From contig JAKLMB010000011.1 of assembly GCA_022813625.1 (NCBI GenBank), positions 992,001-1,056,000 of the forward strand: 64,000 nt of DNA, written 5' to 3'. Shown here in pieces: positions 9,992-21,202 of the stretch. Origin of the DNA: Aaosphaeria pasadenensis. Taxonomy: Eukaryota; Ascomycota; Dothideomycetes; Pleosporales. The position numbers and the translations under genes were made by a program. The first letter of the stretch is position 1. Each line of letters opens with the position of its first letter. The notes beneath the pieces are model-generated. The model worked only from the letters and a program-made list of their open reading frames with translations. It searched no databases and had not been told where the DNA came from.

Positions 9992-12275
9992 ATGGACGAT
10001 AATTTTGCAGAAGTCCAGCTTCCGGAATCCCGCGTTCTCATCGTTATCACAGGAGGTACGATATGCATGCAGAAGTCTGAAAATGGGCTTATTCCAGTAA
10101 GTCCGCAATGCTCATCCAGTAGAACGAATTGAAACAGCTACGAGTTGATCTTTCATTTGCAGTAGACAATTAGAATTCACGTGATTAACATTTTGACAGG
10201 CTCGAGGATTTCTCAAGGCTGGACTGGCACCAAGGCCCTGTTTCAATGATGGATCGTACCCGGAGCCCTTGGAAATTGTAATAGATGACAAAGGCACACG
10301 AAAGGCAGTACAGAGCCTGAGGTGCCCAAAGAGCACTTACGACCGCCGCGTCAGGTACTGCGTGCTCGAGTTCGACAAGCTGCTTGACAGCAGCTCGATA
10401 GACGCAGCAGGATGGGACCAGATCGCAAAGACCATCTACCGGAACTACCAACTATTTGACGGATTCGTCGTCCTACACGGCACGGATTCATTGGCATACA
10501 CCGGCTCAGCATTGAGCTTCATGCTGCACAACCTGGGCAAACCCGTCATCTTGACTGGATCGCAGGCGCCCATGATGGAACTCCAGAACGACGCGCAGGA
10601 CAACCTTCTCAGCTCCTTAATCATCGCGGGACATTTCATGATCCCAGAAGTGTGCCTGTTCTTCAACTTCAAACTGTTCCGCGGCAACCGGACGACGAAA
10701 GTATCCGCAGACGACTTCCAGGCCTTCGCAAGCCCAAACATCGCACCACTAGCGACCATCACATCGCTGCGCACCAAAGTGCAATGGAATCTCGTCTACC
10801 GCCCCACCGTCGTCGAGCCCTTCAACATCCAAACCAAACTCGACACCGCACACGTCGCCTGCCTCCGCATCTTCCCGGGCATGCGGCCCGAAATGGTGGA
10901 CGCTGTGCTCCGGCTCGAAGGGCTGAAAGGCCTCGTCCTCGAGACGTTCGGCGCGGGGAACACGCCGGGGGGACCCGACAGCGCGATGACGCGGGTCCTG
11001 GCCGACGCCGTCAAGAGGGGCATCGTCATCGTCAACGTGACGCAGTGCCTGAGCGGCAGCGTGAGCCCGCTGTACGCCCCTGCGACCATGCTCGGCAGAG
11101 CGGGCGTCGTGTTCGGCCAGGACATGACGTCCGAAGCGGCGCTCACGAAGTTGGCGTACCTGTTGGCGCTGCCGGATGCTACGCCGGAGGAGGTGTCGAA
11201 GCGCATGTCGGTGTCTATCCGGGGAGAGCTCACCGAGGCTTCGAGGACGCATTTTGAGCATCCGAAGAGTGGCACGTTGACGCCTGAGTTGTCGAATTTG
11301 ACCGCGTTGGGATATGCGGTCCAGAAGGGGAATCTTCAGCAGACGCGAGATATCATTAGGGGTGAACCTCGATGGCTGCTGAACGATGCAGATTATAATC
11401 TGAACACACCTGTGGTAAGTGCATTTGCATCATCCAATGTTCCCTTTTCCTTTACGAGTTCCCCGATGTTGGCCATTCCATGTGGCCAGTAGAAGAGGGG
11501 AGAAGGTTTGACGGTCGCACCAAATCGCTATCGTTATCTCTCTAATTACCTTTATCGTTGTCATACTTTTTTGTACACACGAAAAAGGATTTGGGGCAAC
11601 CGGCTTCGGACGTACAACAGGGGGATCGGTGTACCATGGCACAACAGCCTATGTGTTCACCGAGCCTACAGACAGAACCTTTTCCCTGGGTGCATGTCTA
11701 CCTACTTATTCAGATATCTGCCCAGCCGTGCCATCTGTCCGTCTGTCTCGTCGTCGTCTGTTGTCTCTAAGCGAGACAAAAGACCGGATTAATTCCACGT
11801 CCGACGAATGACGCGAGACGGCGAATGGATGAGGTGCGGCGTCCAGGTATTGATTGTCGGAAGACGCGTCCATCCAATCCTCTCTTTCTATTTTAATTTT
11901 TCCTTATCTAAAGGGAAACTCGTATCCTATATCCATCCTGCCGGGTGCAGGCGATGCAACAACAACAACAACACAGGCTGACATGTAGGGCACCTTGCAC
12001 AGCATCTGGCGGCGAGCGGACCGAACATTGAGATATTGCGCGACTTTCTCGCCCAGGGCGCATCCATCCACCTGCGCAATCGTAATGGGCACACGCCCCT
12101 CTTCTTGGCGGCCGCTGCGGGGTTGAAGGATCACGTCGACGTCCTCCTCGACGCCGGTGCCCATCTGCACTCTGACGAGATGGCTTCTGCAAGATTGCAT
12201 GCGTCTGGGGAGGATGGGGATGGGAATGGAGTTGCGGATGGCCACGCTGCCGTGTGGGCGTCTGCAATGGGCTGA
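9992..12275 (+). CDS. L-asparaginase (AnsA/ASPG type) with C-terminal ankyrin segment
   Basis: Deamidates L-asparagine to aspartate and ammonia; no signal peptide, so probably cytosolic. Exons are 9992..10096, 10200..11414 and 12003..12275 (530 aa). Joins are in phase: ..LIP/ARGF.. and ..LNTPV/HLAASGPN... The first catalytic triad motif is ITGGTI (T23); the second is HGTDS (T130, D131). The asparaginase C-lobe (GLVLETFGAGNTP, IVIVNVTQC) is complete. The final exon supplies ankyrin-like repeats (HTPLFLAAAAGLKDHVDVLL), as in eukaryotic ASPG homologues. Intron 2 is 588 nt, very long for this genome. If it is retained, translation ends at 11492 after 26 extra codons, giving a protein without the ankyrin segment. 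nmrA is the next recognisable gene, 4.4 kb downstream, but a shared nitrogen role is only suggestive. Confidence 0.92.
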
Positions 12276-15200
12276 GGATAAGGTGGTTGCTACACGAGAT
12301 GCGGCATCAGTACGGTACCGTATGGTACAGCATGGTGCATCACACTGCAGGACAGCAAACAATTAGGTTAGGTACAGTCCAGTCCAGTCCAACAAACAAT
12401 CGGTGCCAGTTTGCATGCTTGTTCAAACAAGCGGAGCGATCGACGCGCTCCTCCGAGAGTCTGCTGGGACGTAGAACGGGTAATTGTGGCCCTGTCTGAT
12501 GAGGCTACTCCGTCCTTAAGGCAGGCATATGTTCCCGTGCACATCGGCTCGTGGCTAGTCCAGACTACATACGGTTGATATGCATAGGCGTCCCTAACGA
12601 GTCTGGGACGTGGCGCACTGGTGCAGCAATAATGGGATTGGAGGACTGGGTATAGAGTAGATAGCAGATCCTTATTCTATATTTATTGCTGGATGGCTGG
12701 ATGAATTGTATCGACTCTGTGATTGTCATGGATTTGAATCTACTGTTACACGTACACGGTACATACATGACGGAGTACACAGTACATACCGTCTAAAGTT
12801 CCCTGAAGGGCATGCTGCACGTGCAGCAAGTACTCTCTACCTCGACTCATGTGTTTCGGATTTGAAGACTATTTCGAGATAGAGTAGACGGGCGGATGAA
12901 GTAGAAAGGATCCGAACATGTCGCCATTTTGGCGTTCTTCTGGTTGATGAGGTCTGGTGACGCACTACACAGAGCCCACTAGACTACATGTATAATAACA
13001 TGGTTTCTGTGGTCTACATGGGATGCAAGGAGAGGAGCAACAGCCTTTTTCTCGATTGCGGGTTGGCTTCCGAATCCGATCACGGCTGGCGACATCACGA
13101 GTACCTGGGCCCAGCGGGACCTTATAACTTTCCAAATGGAGTTGAAGCGTTGAATTGTTGGGCTGTTAGCAGCAAGGTATTTTACTTACTCGAAGATGCG
13201 GTTTGCTCGAATACGATGGATGGCGCGTGTCAACCTGCCCGCCTTAGATGGAGAAGGCATGGCCTTGGGAGTTGCAGGGAGAAAGTTGGCACATATTTTG
13301 GCGAAGTCGATGCATGGCGAGCGATGGCGAGGAAATCATTCAATCTTGTTTATTTTTTGTTCACCTTCCTTTTTTTTCTCCTTGTAGTATCCCATATTCA
13401 TTATTGCACACGGTCATTATTCGCGCGCTTGGGTAGGCGGCGATGAATGACTTCGGAGAGGTCTCAATGGATGGGCGGCATGGCACGATAGGGCATTTCT
13501 CTGTGCACGCCGCCGAGGAACGCATCTGATTCGCTACCCAGCACGCAGAGAAATTTGAAGGGACGACGAGTTGCGGCCTGCGCAGAATCTGACATCGTGG
13601 CCGGACTGGTGGTGTTGAGTGATCGGCTCGTCAGCCGGTGGGTTAGCCATGGTCGGTTGGTTCAAGTTGAGTGTTGATGAGTGTTGATTGACGGCGGTCG
13701 TGTCGTGTCCACTATTATGTGTGTCCACTCTATTGTATCCACTCCGATCCGTCCACACTTTATGTTGTATCCACACGGGTGCCTCCATCATTCGCCAGCA
13801 GTGATCATGGTCCTATCTTCCCCGCACAGTTGGATGGATGGATGATGCTGCTGCCGCTGCCGGTCGGTCCACCGTTCACATTGTTGTCTTTTTTCTGCCA
13901 TGCCCCCGCTACCACTTGTGCCATTTGGTATGTGTGATGCATGACAACATGATATTTCATTAATGCCGAGGATGAAAGATAACATGTACTATATCGTGGG
14001 ACGGCTCGGCTGAGGCGTTGGCATGCTGCTCTGGACTAAAGGTGCTTTGGGGTTCTTTGTGCTATGCGTAGGCCTTTGCTTGTTCTTCATTGTGTAGATG
14101 TATCACTAGGTCGAAGGGTCTGTATTTGTACCGTGCGAGCAATAGGTGAGTAAATAAGTATTCGAGTTAGTAGCATGTACCTAGTAGTGATCTAGCCCGC
14201 CGCGTGCCTGTGATGAATGGAGAGGGACGAGACAGCCAGTCGAGCCAGGGACAGATAGTCTGATGGAGCAGTGGAGTAGTGGAGTAGCTGTACTTGTATG
14301 AAGTCGGAAAGGTAGTGTACGAGTAGTGTAGTGCAGCGTAGTTTGGTGTCTTTTTGAGGAAGCAAGGTATGCGTGGTGAGCACTCAGGTAGGCAGGTAGG
14401 TACGAGTAGGGACAGTAGAGTAGGCTCGGTAGGTGGATGATGCAATTCTTATTACTATTTAGTGTATTTTATAGGCATAATAACTCATAACTCAATAGTT
14501 AGTGGTGAAGTCTTTGCTCATCAGCGGATCTGGGACTAGTTCCTGGTGAATTCTGTTTTTCATTTTATCTATGATAATAATTATTACTACATACATACAT
14601 GACTACGTGGTGAGCTGGGGTTTCGCCTTTTTGGCTTTTCCCTTGAGATGTTCAATGATGATGATGGAATTAACCCGGTCCGTCCCCTCCACCCTCCCAT
14701 CCGCAGCCAATTCGTTCCAATTCGCTCCCAATGACCTGCTATTATGTAATTTTTCCCCCCAACACCGCAATTCCATTCTCAAATTGTGACACAGAAATGG
14801 CCGCCATGTCTTGCTTTGCCCTGGGAGAAAATTCTGATTCTGCTATCTCCTGCTTCTCCGGCGCCGACGGCAATGGATGCTCTCATCATGTCTTGGTTTG
14901 ATGTTGTTGGACATCTACGCTCCCCGTTCCCCAGCATCAGCTGGTTCATCCCCCAGGACCAAGAGGAGGCACGAGTTAGAAATATACGTCGTGGGCGGGC
15001 CCTCCCTCTAGTCAAAAGTCATGTTTGCACTGCACTTAATAAAACCATAGCCGGAGCTCCTCCCTAAGCCTGTGCCTACTGACTACTCGTACTGCGTGGT
15101 GTAGGTATTTTATTACTACCTGTGCCTATTCCTATTGTCCCTACATACTACCGTACCAGCCCACCAGCCCACCCAAATCCACTACCAGTCCACCACCAGT

Positions 15201-16640
15201 CCACCAAGGTGTCCCAGGCTATTACTACGACTACCACCATTCAAGTACCGAGTAGTACTTACTACCGTAGTACTCCCTCCTAAATTTTAAAAACCGCTCT
15301 CTGCTCTACCGCAAAACCGCCTAATCACTAGAAGGAGGATCGAAAGAAGAGAAAAACCATCCAACCTCTAGTGACCTTCTGGTCGTTTCCAAAGTACCCC
15401 CCTCTAAGTATCTGAGTGTCTACATACCTACCCAGGTACTAAGGGGCACACATCAACTACTCCTACATCTACATCTAACATCTACCCGGCTCCTTCGAGA
15501 TACATACACGCACATACAGACGTACCTCTCCCATCTGTACGGAACACTGCACCTTATCGTTAGCCTACCAGCCCACCGCCCGCCATTCGGTGTCCCTGCA
15601 TTTATTGTTGCCTGTGACCACCAACATACGTACGTGCCCGTATGTATGTACAGTAATTAGTTGCAGTCCCAGTCAACTGTCGCTATCCTTACGGAGTACA
15701 TCAAAAGGGCTACTGCAATTACGGAGTACTACCACAACTATTATATGCTCCATACTGTTCTTCTTATTCAACAATAACCGATCGACCTCCCACATACGGA
15801 CGTCACCATTATTAGGCCAGAACCGATTCTTATAGGTCACTACTGGACTCTCTTCTTTTCTCTCTACTTGGTCTTCCCATACGCACGCGCACACGCTCAA
15901 TCAATCATCCAACCGCTCACCCTACCTAACCCGACCACACACATACAAACTCCTGGCTCTCTCTATCCGCCCACCCTTTGGAACAGGACGACCCAAAACC
16001 TTGGGATATATCTATCTAGGTACTTAGGTACTCAAGTCTCGATATTTTAACGTACCCACTTGCACTACCTTTGCGCTCACGTGAGCCACCAAGTCTGAAA
16101 GAACTTCTCTGTTTATTTCACGGCTCCGCGCAATTTCGATTTGGTTGTGCCACTGTCCTCCCAATCCAATCTCATTTGGTCTTCCCATCCTCCACAAAGG
16201 TCTTTGGGCTTCGTCTTTGTGCCACCACCGCACGTGCAAGCCCTTGTCTGAATCACACCTGTACGTGCCGATTGCGGCAGACCGCCACATTCACCACACA
16301 CCTGAACTTCCCTGCCGATTACCTTACTCCATACATTGTCTGGCATCCTTATCTCCAGGCGAACGGACCATTTCCCAAACTTACACGGCGTCTTGCCTGA
16401 CATATATCCTGCATCCTCTGGTCCTAATTCCAGTTCCACACCAACTCTCCGACACCCCATCTACTGCCCCCCGGATTTGCACTGTATAGGGAATCACCGC
16501 TCTGCCGCTTATCAGATTCGGCGCGAGACGCGGCATTGCTGCAAGACTTCACTACCATCTTCCAGTGCTCTTGAACGGAGAGCGACTTTTACGTCTTTGA
16601 ACGAATTTACGAAATCTAGAAAATAATAACATCATCACGA
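12276..16640. other. Long gene-poor tract upstream of nmrA
   Basis: These 4.4 kb have no recognisable gene on either strand; open frames are under 155 codons, without family motifs or splice continuity. From ~15,060 to 16,640 the plus strand is rich in C, T and TACC/CTAC tracts, as in long fungal leaders upstream of a plus-strand start. From ~14,150 to 14,440 the minus strand has the same character. TACGGAGTA occurs at 15690..15698 and 15720..15728. GATA-type sites (CTTATC) at 16348..16354 and 16508..16514 precede nmrA. Confidence 0.55.
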
Positions 16641-17741
16641 ATGCAGAGAACAGTCGTAACCATCAACAGCAATGGCCGCCAGTCGGCGAGCTTCATTCGC
16701 GTTGCAGCCGCCCTGGGTTGGCAAGTGCGGGCGCAAATGCGGGATCTGAATGGAATCGTAGCCCAAGAACTTGTAGATTTGCCCAACGTTACCGTATATA
16801 TCGGACAACTCGAGGACAAGAAATTCCTGGACGATTTATTCAGGAGCGCTCAAATTGCATTCATCAACACCACACACTGGGGCGACGAGGTAGCGGTAGG
16901 ACGTGCGCTAGCTGACGCTGCCAAAAAGGCAAACATTCAGCATTACATTTATTCGAGCATGCCAGATCATTCAATATATGGGGATGACTACCGCTCATTA
17001 CCATTGTGGGCTCCGAAATTCACCGTCGAGCAGTACATTCGCCAGATCGGACTACCAGCAACTTTCGTGTATTGCGGAATCTATCACAACAACTTCACTG
17101 GCCTCGACTTCCCGTTATTCCGCATGGAGCACAAACCGGACGGCAGCTTCTTATGGGAGGCACCATTCCACCCAGACCAGAAACTTCCATGGTTGGACTC
17201 TGAGCACGACATCGGTCCTGCCGTTTTTCAGCTTTTCAAGGAAGGGCCTCGGAAATGGAATGGCAGACGGTAAGTACACACAACCATTTATTTAACATTA
17301 TTCCCTACGGGCCCACAATATCGTGCTATAAATCCCTCCCTCTCGGATATTTTTCATGAAGCTGACCGCTCTAGAATTCCGCTGGCTTTCGCCGTTCTGA
17401 CTCCCATACAAGTCTGCAAGGCCTTCAGCCGTGGGCTCGGAAGACCTGTCAAGTACAAGCAAGGGCCCATCAAAATCAACGTCCCGACTCCCATTGGTTA
17501 CCGCGAGCATCTGTCAGCCCTTGAGGATACCCTTGGCAACAAGCGAGCGGACTACTTCGGACCTGAATTGATCGATGACTGCCCTGGGGTCGCCCTCGAA
17601 TTATGGGAAGGCAACAGAGACCTCGAGGAATATGCGCGGGAAGTGTTCCCAGTGGAGGAGGCGGCGAACGGCCTGACCTGGATGGAGGAGGTAGAGACCC
17701 CGGCACGAGAAGTTGAGCTCGACTTGCCGATTAATTGCTGA
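16641..17741 (+). CDS. nmrA: NmrA, nitrogen metabolite repression regulator
   Basis: NAD(P)-binding negative regulator of the GATA factor AreA/NIT2, active in the nucleus under nitrogen sufficiency. Two exons, 16641..17269 and 17375..17741 (331 aa), join in phase at ..KWNGRR/IPLAF... The N-terminus has the divergent Rossmann motif (NSNGRQSASFIRVAA). Other NmrA hallmarks are AFINTTHWGDE, HYIYSSMPDHS, WAPKFTVEQYIRQIGLP, PWLDSEHDIGPA and, near the C-terminus, the LEEYAREVFPVEEAANGL segment. Length and motif order follow Aspergillus NmrA (about 350 aa). It lacks the active-site Tyr-Lys pattern of SDR enzymes, in keeping with a sensor rather than a dehydrogenase. The intron carries a 20-nt sequence also present in the intron of the next gene. 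Confidence 0.95.
17340..17359 (+). repeat. 20-nt identical sequence, copy 1 (nmrA intron)
   Basis: Starts CTCTCGGATA and ends TTTCATGA. It lies in the 3' half of the nmrA intron, just before the branch-like CTGAC. An exact copy is at 18894..18913 in the intron of the next gene, same orientation. Confidence 0.9.
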
Positions 17742-18572
17742 TTCGGTATTGTGTTCGCAGGGTGAAGTTCAACGGCAGTTCAACGGCGTCGTGGGCCTGG
17801 CTGAACAGCTCAATCAAGCGAGACTTTGAGCGTCGCCATTCGGCGTATCGGATTTCGTATTTCCTTCTGTCAAGTCAACTCTATGGCGGCATCATCCTCA
17901 TCTCCTCTCGTCCTCCTCATCACTCATCACCAGCGGCGACTCTCTTTCTGGTTTCTCATGCCGATCTCAATCTCACCACTTCTCGCGAGAGCTGTGGGTG
18001 TAGAAGCATATGGTTCCCATGGTCCGATATTTTTCGTCTGATAGCGGCTGCACTGGCGGGGGTTTACATGTGTTGTTCTTTGATTTCAGCATGGTGTTTA
18101 GGTTTTCAAAACACTTCGGCATTGCGTGGGCGGGTGGCATTGTGCATCAATCGCACTTGAAAAGTTCTATCTTACATATTATCTTCTAATTCTCCTACGT
18201 ACACATACGTATACACTCTCGATCTCCTCCCTCCTTCCTCCCCGAGTCAGGTTGAGAACAATTGGTTGACGAGGCTGGTTATGCTTGCGGCAATGTCTAC
18301 AAGCAGTCAATTACATGGTAAAAACCATGTTCTCGAAACATACATAAGAAATACATTTATTCATCCATGATCGGTATCGTGCACATGCGGTTGATGTTTG
18401 ATTGTGTGCCGGTCGATCACAAGCCGGGGGATGTGTGGCGTTCCTAGATCTCATGCGCCACAGATTAGTCATCCCGCTCAGGCTTCCTGATGATTTTCTG
18501 AACCTCAACTTATTGAACAGGCACAAGCAAGGACGAGACGGAGATCGCACGACCAACCTACATACCGGCCCA
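17742..18572. other. Intergenic region nmrA / bL19m
   Basis: 3' flank of nmrA and promoter of the mitochondrial ribosomal protein gene. Plus-strand frames exist but lack recognisable protein features; the tract is probably untranslated. Confidence 0.5.
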
Positions 18573-19493
18573 ATGGCAACAGCAGCCTTTTCGACGCGCG
18601 CGGTCCTTCGCGGCGCATCGAAAGCAGCAGTCCCCAAGAAGACCTCGCTCACGTACCAGATGCACAAACAATTATACCCACATCTCTACGCCCAGAATCA
18701 AGACGCCGCGGCCACACCCACCGATGCTATTCCCGATGCCTCGAGGCAATTGACCGAAGCGAAGGTCTCCAGCATCCTGGAAAAGGAGCGAGCGAGTCGC
18801 AAGGCCCCATGGAGCAAGAAAGACACACCATCTAGTCGATTCTCCGTTCTGCCATCACGGACAAGTAAGTTTCGAGACCTCTTTATTCTTCCACTCTCGG
18901 ATATTTTTCATGACAGAGGTGTACAATATCTTCCCAGCCATGCTAACGTCCTAACCCCAGAACGCCACACCTCCGGCATCGTCCTCCACCCCGCCAAACC
19001 CTCCATCCACAAGCAATGCTCGGACCCCATCGCCACCGTCACAACCTCTTCGATCGCGCAGCTCGACCCCACGGGAGCCCGCACGCGGCTCTTCGCAAAG
19101 ACGAACCCGGAAGGCGCCCGCGTGGGCGACATCCTGCTGGTGCGGCAGCGCACGGGCGACCCCTTCGCCGGCGTGTGCATCAACATCCGGCGCCGGGGCG
19201 TCGACACGGCGATCCTGCTCCGCGGGCAGCTCACCCGCGTCGGCGTCGAGATGTGGTATAAGGTGTACTCGCCACTCGTGGAGGGCATCGAGGTGGTGCA
19301 GAGGGCGAAGAAGCGGGCGAGGAGGGCGAGGTTGACGTTCATGCGGACTGTCAAGCATGATCGGGGAAGCGTGGAGAATGTCACGAGGATTTATCTGAGG
19401 CAGAAGGCGGCGTTGGGATCGGCGGACGGGAAGAAGAAGGCGGGTGCTGTTGGTGCGGCGAAGGGCGGGAACCGTAGGGGCAAGAAGAGGTAG
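18573..19493 (+). CDS. img1: Mitochondrial ribosomal protein bL19m
   Basis: Large-subunit mitoribosome protein. The ATG at 18573 opens an Ala/Ser/Arg-rich mitochondrial presequence. The bL19 core in exon 2 is clear: VGDILLVRQRTGDPFAGV, RRRGVDTAILLRGQLTRVGVEMWYKVYSP, EVVQRAKKRARRARL, then a basic Gly/Lys tail. Exons are 18573..18864 and 18961..19493. Splicing gives ..SRTKRHTSGIV... The 96-nt intron is a multiple of three with no in-frame stop, so a retained form would add 32 residues without breaking the frame. Homologous to yeast Img1. Confidence 0.93.
   Translation: MATAAFSTRAVLRGASKAAVPKKTSLTYQMHKQLYPHLYAQNQDAAATPTDAIPDASRQLTEAKVSSILEKERASRKAPWSKKDTPSSRFSVLPSRTSKFRDLFILPLSDIFHDRGVQYLPSHANVLTPERHTSGIVLHPAKPSIHKQCSDPIATVTTSSIAQLDPTGARTRLFAKTNPEGARVGDILLVRQRTGDPFAGVCINIRRRGVDTAILLRGQLTRVGVEMWYKVYSPLVEGIEVVQRAKKRARRARLTFMRTVKHDRGSVENVTRIYLRQKAALGSADGKKKAGAVGAAKGGNRRGKKR
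18894..18913 (+). repeat. 20-nt identical sequence, copy 2 (bL19m intron)
   Basis: Exact match to 17340..17359, inside the bL19m intron about 30 nt after the donor. Flanking bases in the two introns are not alike beyond one or two positions. Confidence 0.9.
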
Positions 19494-20014
19494 ATGGTTG
19501 AGTTGGAAGGATGAGATGGTGGAGGGAGGAGAGGATGTGGTGCTGGGCGATATCATGTCTCTGGTATGAGATGTGCCGCATTGTACTATATGTATGGCAT
19601 CACTATAGCATGTACAAAAATGTTCGACTTTTAAGCTATTACGGACTTGCAGATATTGAAATGAATGATTCATGGACGAAACCCCGACATGCCTGACTGA
19701 GGCTGTTATTATAAAGCTCCATGTCTTCGGACAAAGCTTGGCTCGCAGTTGACCGATATTCTTCGTTAATTGACAGATGGTTACGCCACTACGTGAAGGA
19801 CTTCACGATCTACTTTCAACGATCAATTGACCAGATTCGAAAGGAACATATGGAGAGGTTCAAGCCTGTTTACTAAAACCCCATTCCAAGCTCTACCAAG
19901 CACCATCAATCTCATGTTATTTTAATATTTACCTTGCCATCCTCACTTCAGCCATCATCATACATTCATCCATGTAATCAAAGACATCGATATCATAATC
20001 CACCTCACAACAAC
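19494..20014. other. Convergent intergenic region
   Basis: Shared 3' flank of bL19m (+) and the F-box gene (-). Nothing else recognised. Confidence 0.5.
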
Positions 20015-21202
20015 CTACATATCCCCATAACCACTCCTCCTCAACTCCCCACCCCTAACCCACTCCAACTCCTCCTCCCCATCCCCCTCCCCCCTAGAAA
20101 CAACAACGCTCTCCCCAATCCACAGCACCTCCAACCCGCCCATCCTCCCAAACGCCTCCTCCGCAACCCTCGCCTGCGCCTCCCTCCTCCCCCTCTGCAC
20201 CCTCTCCCTCTCCGCCCCCGCCCTCGACCCCGCCGCATACCGATACGCATGCAAATCTACCCGCTCGTGCTCCGACACGTCGAGTCTACGCAGGTGCTTC
20301 ATGTGGCGGCCTAGGCGCTCGAAGATGTCTGGGGGTCTGTCTGCGTACGGTACGGGGCTCAGGAGCGCGAGGGAGAGGAGGGAAGGGCATGTTTGCAGGA
20401 GGGCGGCGATGTCGGAGGGGGTCCAGGCGCAGAGGGCTTCGAGGTGGAGGAGGGAGGGGAGGGCGGAGGGGAGGGCGGAGGGGAGGAGCGGGAGGGTGGG
20501 GGAGAGGTCGCGGTAGGTGGATAGTGGGCGGAGGGTGAGGCGGAGGCGGGTGAGGTTGGGGCTGTGGGTGGAGATGGGGGCGGTGGACGGGTTTGTTATG
20601 AGAGTTTCTAGGGTTGAGAGGAGGGGAGTTGGTGATGAGGAGAGGGTGTGGATGAGGATGGGGGCGTGGGAGGGTGGGAAGAAGAGCTCGAGGTGGTGGA
20701 GGTGGGTGAGTTTGGATAAGAGGGTGACGAAGAGATGGATGTCGTCTGTAGGAGCATCGCGCTTTGGTGGTCCTGCGGTGTAGATGTTGAATTTCAGTGT
20801 TTTGATGTTGCGGAGGAGGATTGGGTCGTAGTGTAGGAGGTCGAGGATGAAGCGGCGTCCTGTTTCCCAGTCGCCATCGTTTCTGTCGTCTTTTGCACTG
20901 ACGATGAAGCTCTTAAAGAGTTTGACGCTGGTGATTTCATGGAGACGACGGTTCACGAGAGATAATGGTTTGAGATATCTATTATGCTGGCGAGATCCAA
21001 AGTCTTGAGTAGCGTAAATGAGGAATCCACAGATGTGAAGAAGGACGTCATCGTTCAAATCTGACAAGGTCAGGCGGTCAGAATGTGCTGATGGAGGAGA
21101 CAACAATGAATGAACTGTGGTCAATGATGAGCTGAAATTCTGTAAGATGGACGACAACATCTCGATAGATGTTGGTGAGACCAAGGTTCGAGTTTCTTTC
21201 AC
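20015..21202 (-). CDS. F-box / leucine-rich-repeat-like protein
   Basis: Intronless, 395 residues. An F-box lies at residues ~44-100 (LSDLNDDVLLHICGFLI, LKPLSLVNRRLHEIT), so it probably docks Skp1 in an SCF ubiquitin ligase. The rest has irregular Leu-rich repeats (LTHLHHLELFF, LLSTLETLIT, LRLTLRPL, LPSLLHLEALCAW, CPSLLSLALL, HLRRLDVSEHERVD) that would form the substrate-binding side, and a charged Arg/Glu/Gly-rich C-terminus. The coding sequence has a striking skew: its 3' half is C-rich on the plus strand and then G-rich. The substrate cannot be inferred. The start at 21202 is the first ATG; a second at codon 15 is possible. Confidence 0.82.
   Translation of the reverse strand: MKETRTLVSPTSIEMLSSILQNFSSSLTTVHSLLSPPSAHSDRLTLSDLNDDVLLHICGFLIYATQDFGSRQHNRYLKPLSLVNRRLHEITSVKLFKSFIVSAKDDRNDGDWETGRRFILDLLHYDPILLRNIKTLKFNIYTAGPPKRDAPTDDIHLFVTLLSKLTHLHHLELFFPPSHAPILIHTLSSSPTPLLSTLETLITNPSTAPISTHSPNLTRLRLTLRPLSTYRDLSPTLPLLPSALPSALPSLLHLEALCAWTPSDIAALLQTCPSLLSLALLSPVPYADRPPDIFERLGRHMKHLRRLDVSEHERVDLHAYRYAAGSRAGAERERVQRGRREAQARVAEEAFGRMGGLEVLWIGESVVVSRGEGDGEEELEWVRGGELRRSGYGDM

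Noticed and set aside
10652..11261. Long open frames in other phases and antisense across the L-asparaginase exon
   Set aside because: They are Arg/Ala/Pro-rich shadows of a GC-rich coding exon whose main frame has full catalytic motifs.
12988..13446. 152-codon plus-strand frame in the gap upstream of nmrA
   Set aside because: Low-quality composition and no family features; consistent with chance.
16071..16626. Overlapping frames of about 100 codons just before nmrA
   Set aside because: They lie in the pyrimidine-rich leader region, overlap each other in several phases and lack motifs; possible upstream ORFs at most.
17735..18160. 141-codon frame downstream of nmrA
   Set aside because: Begins inside the nmrA stop region and has no recognisable features; probably 3' untranslated sequence.
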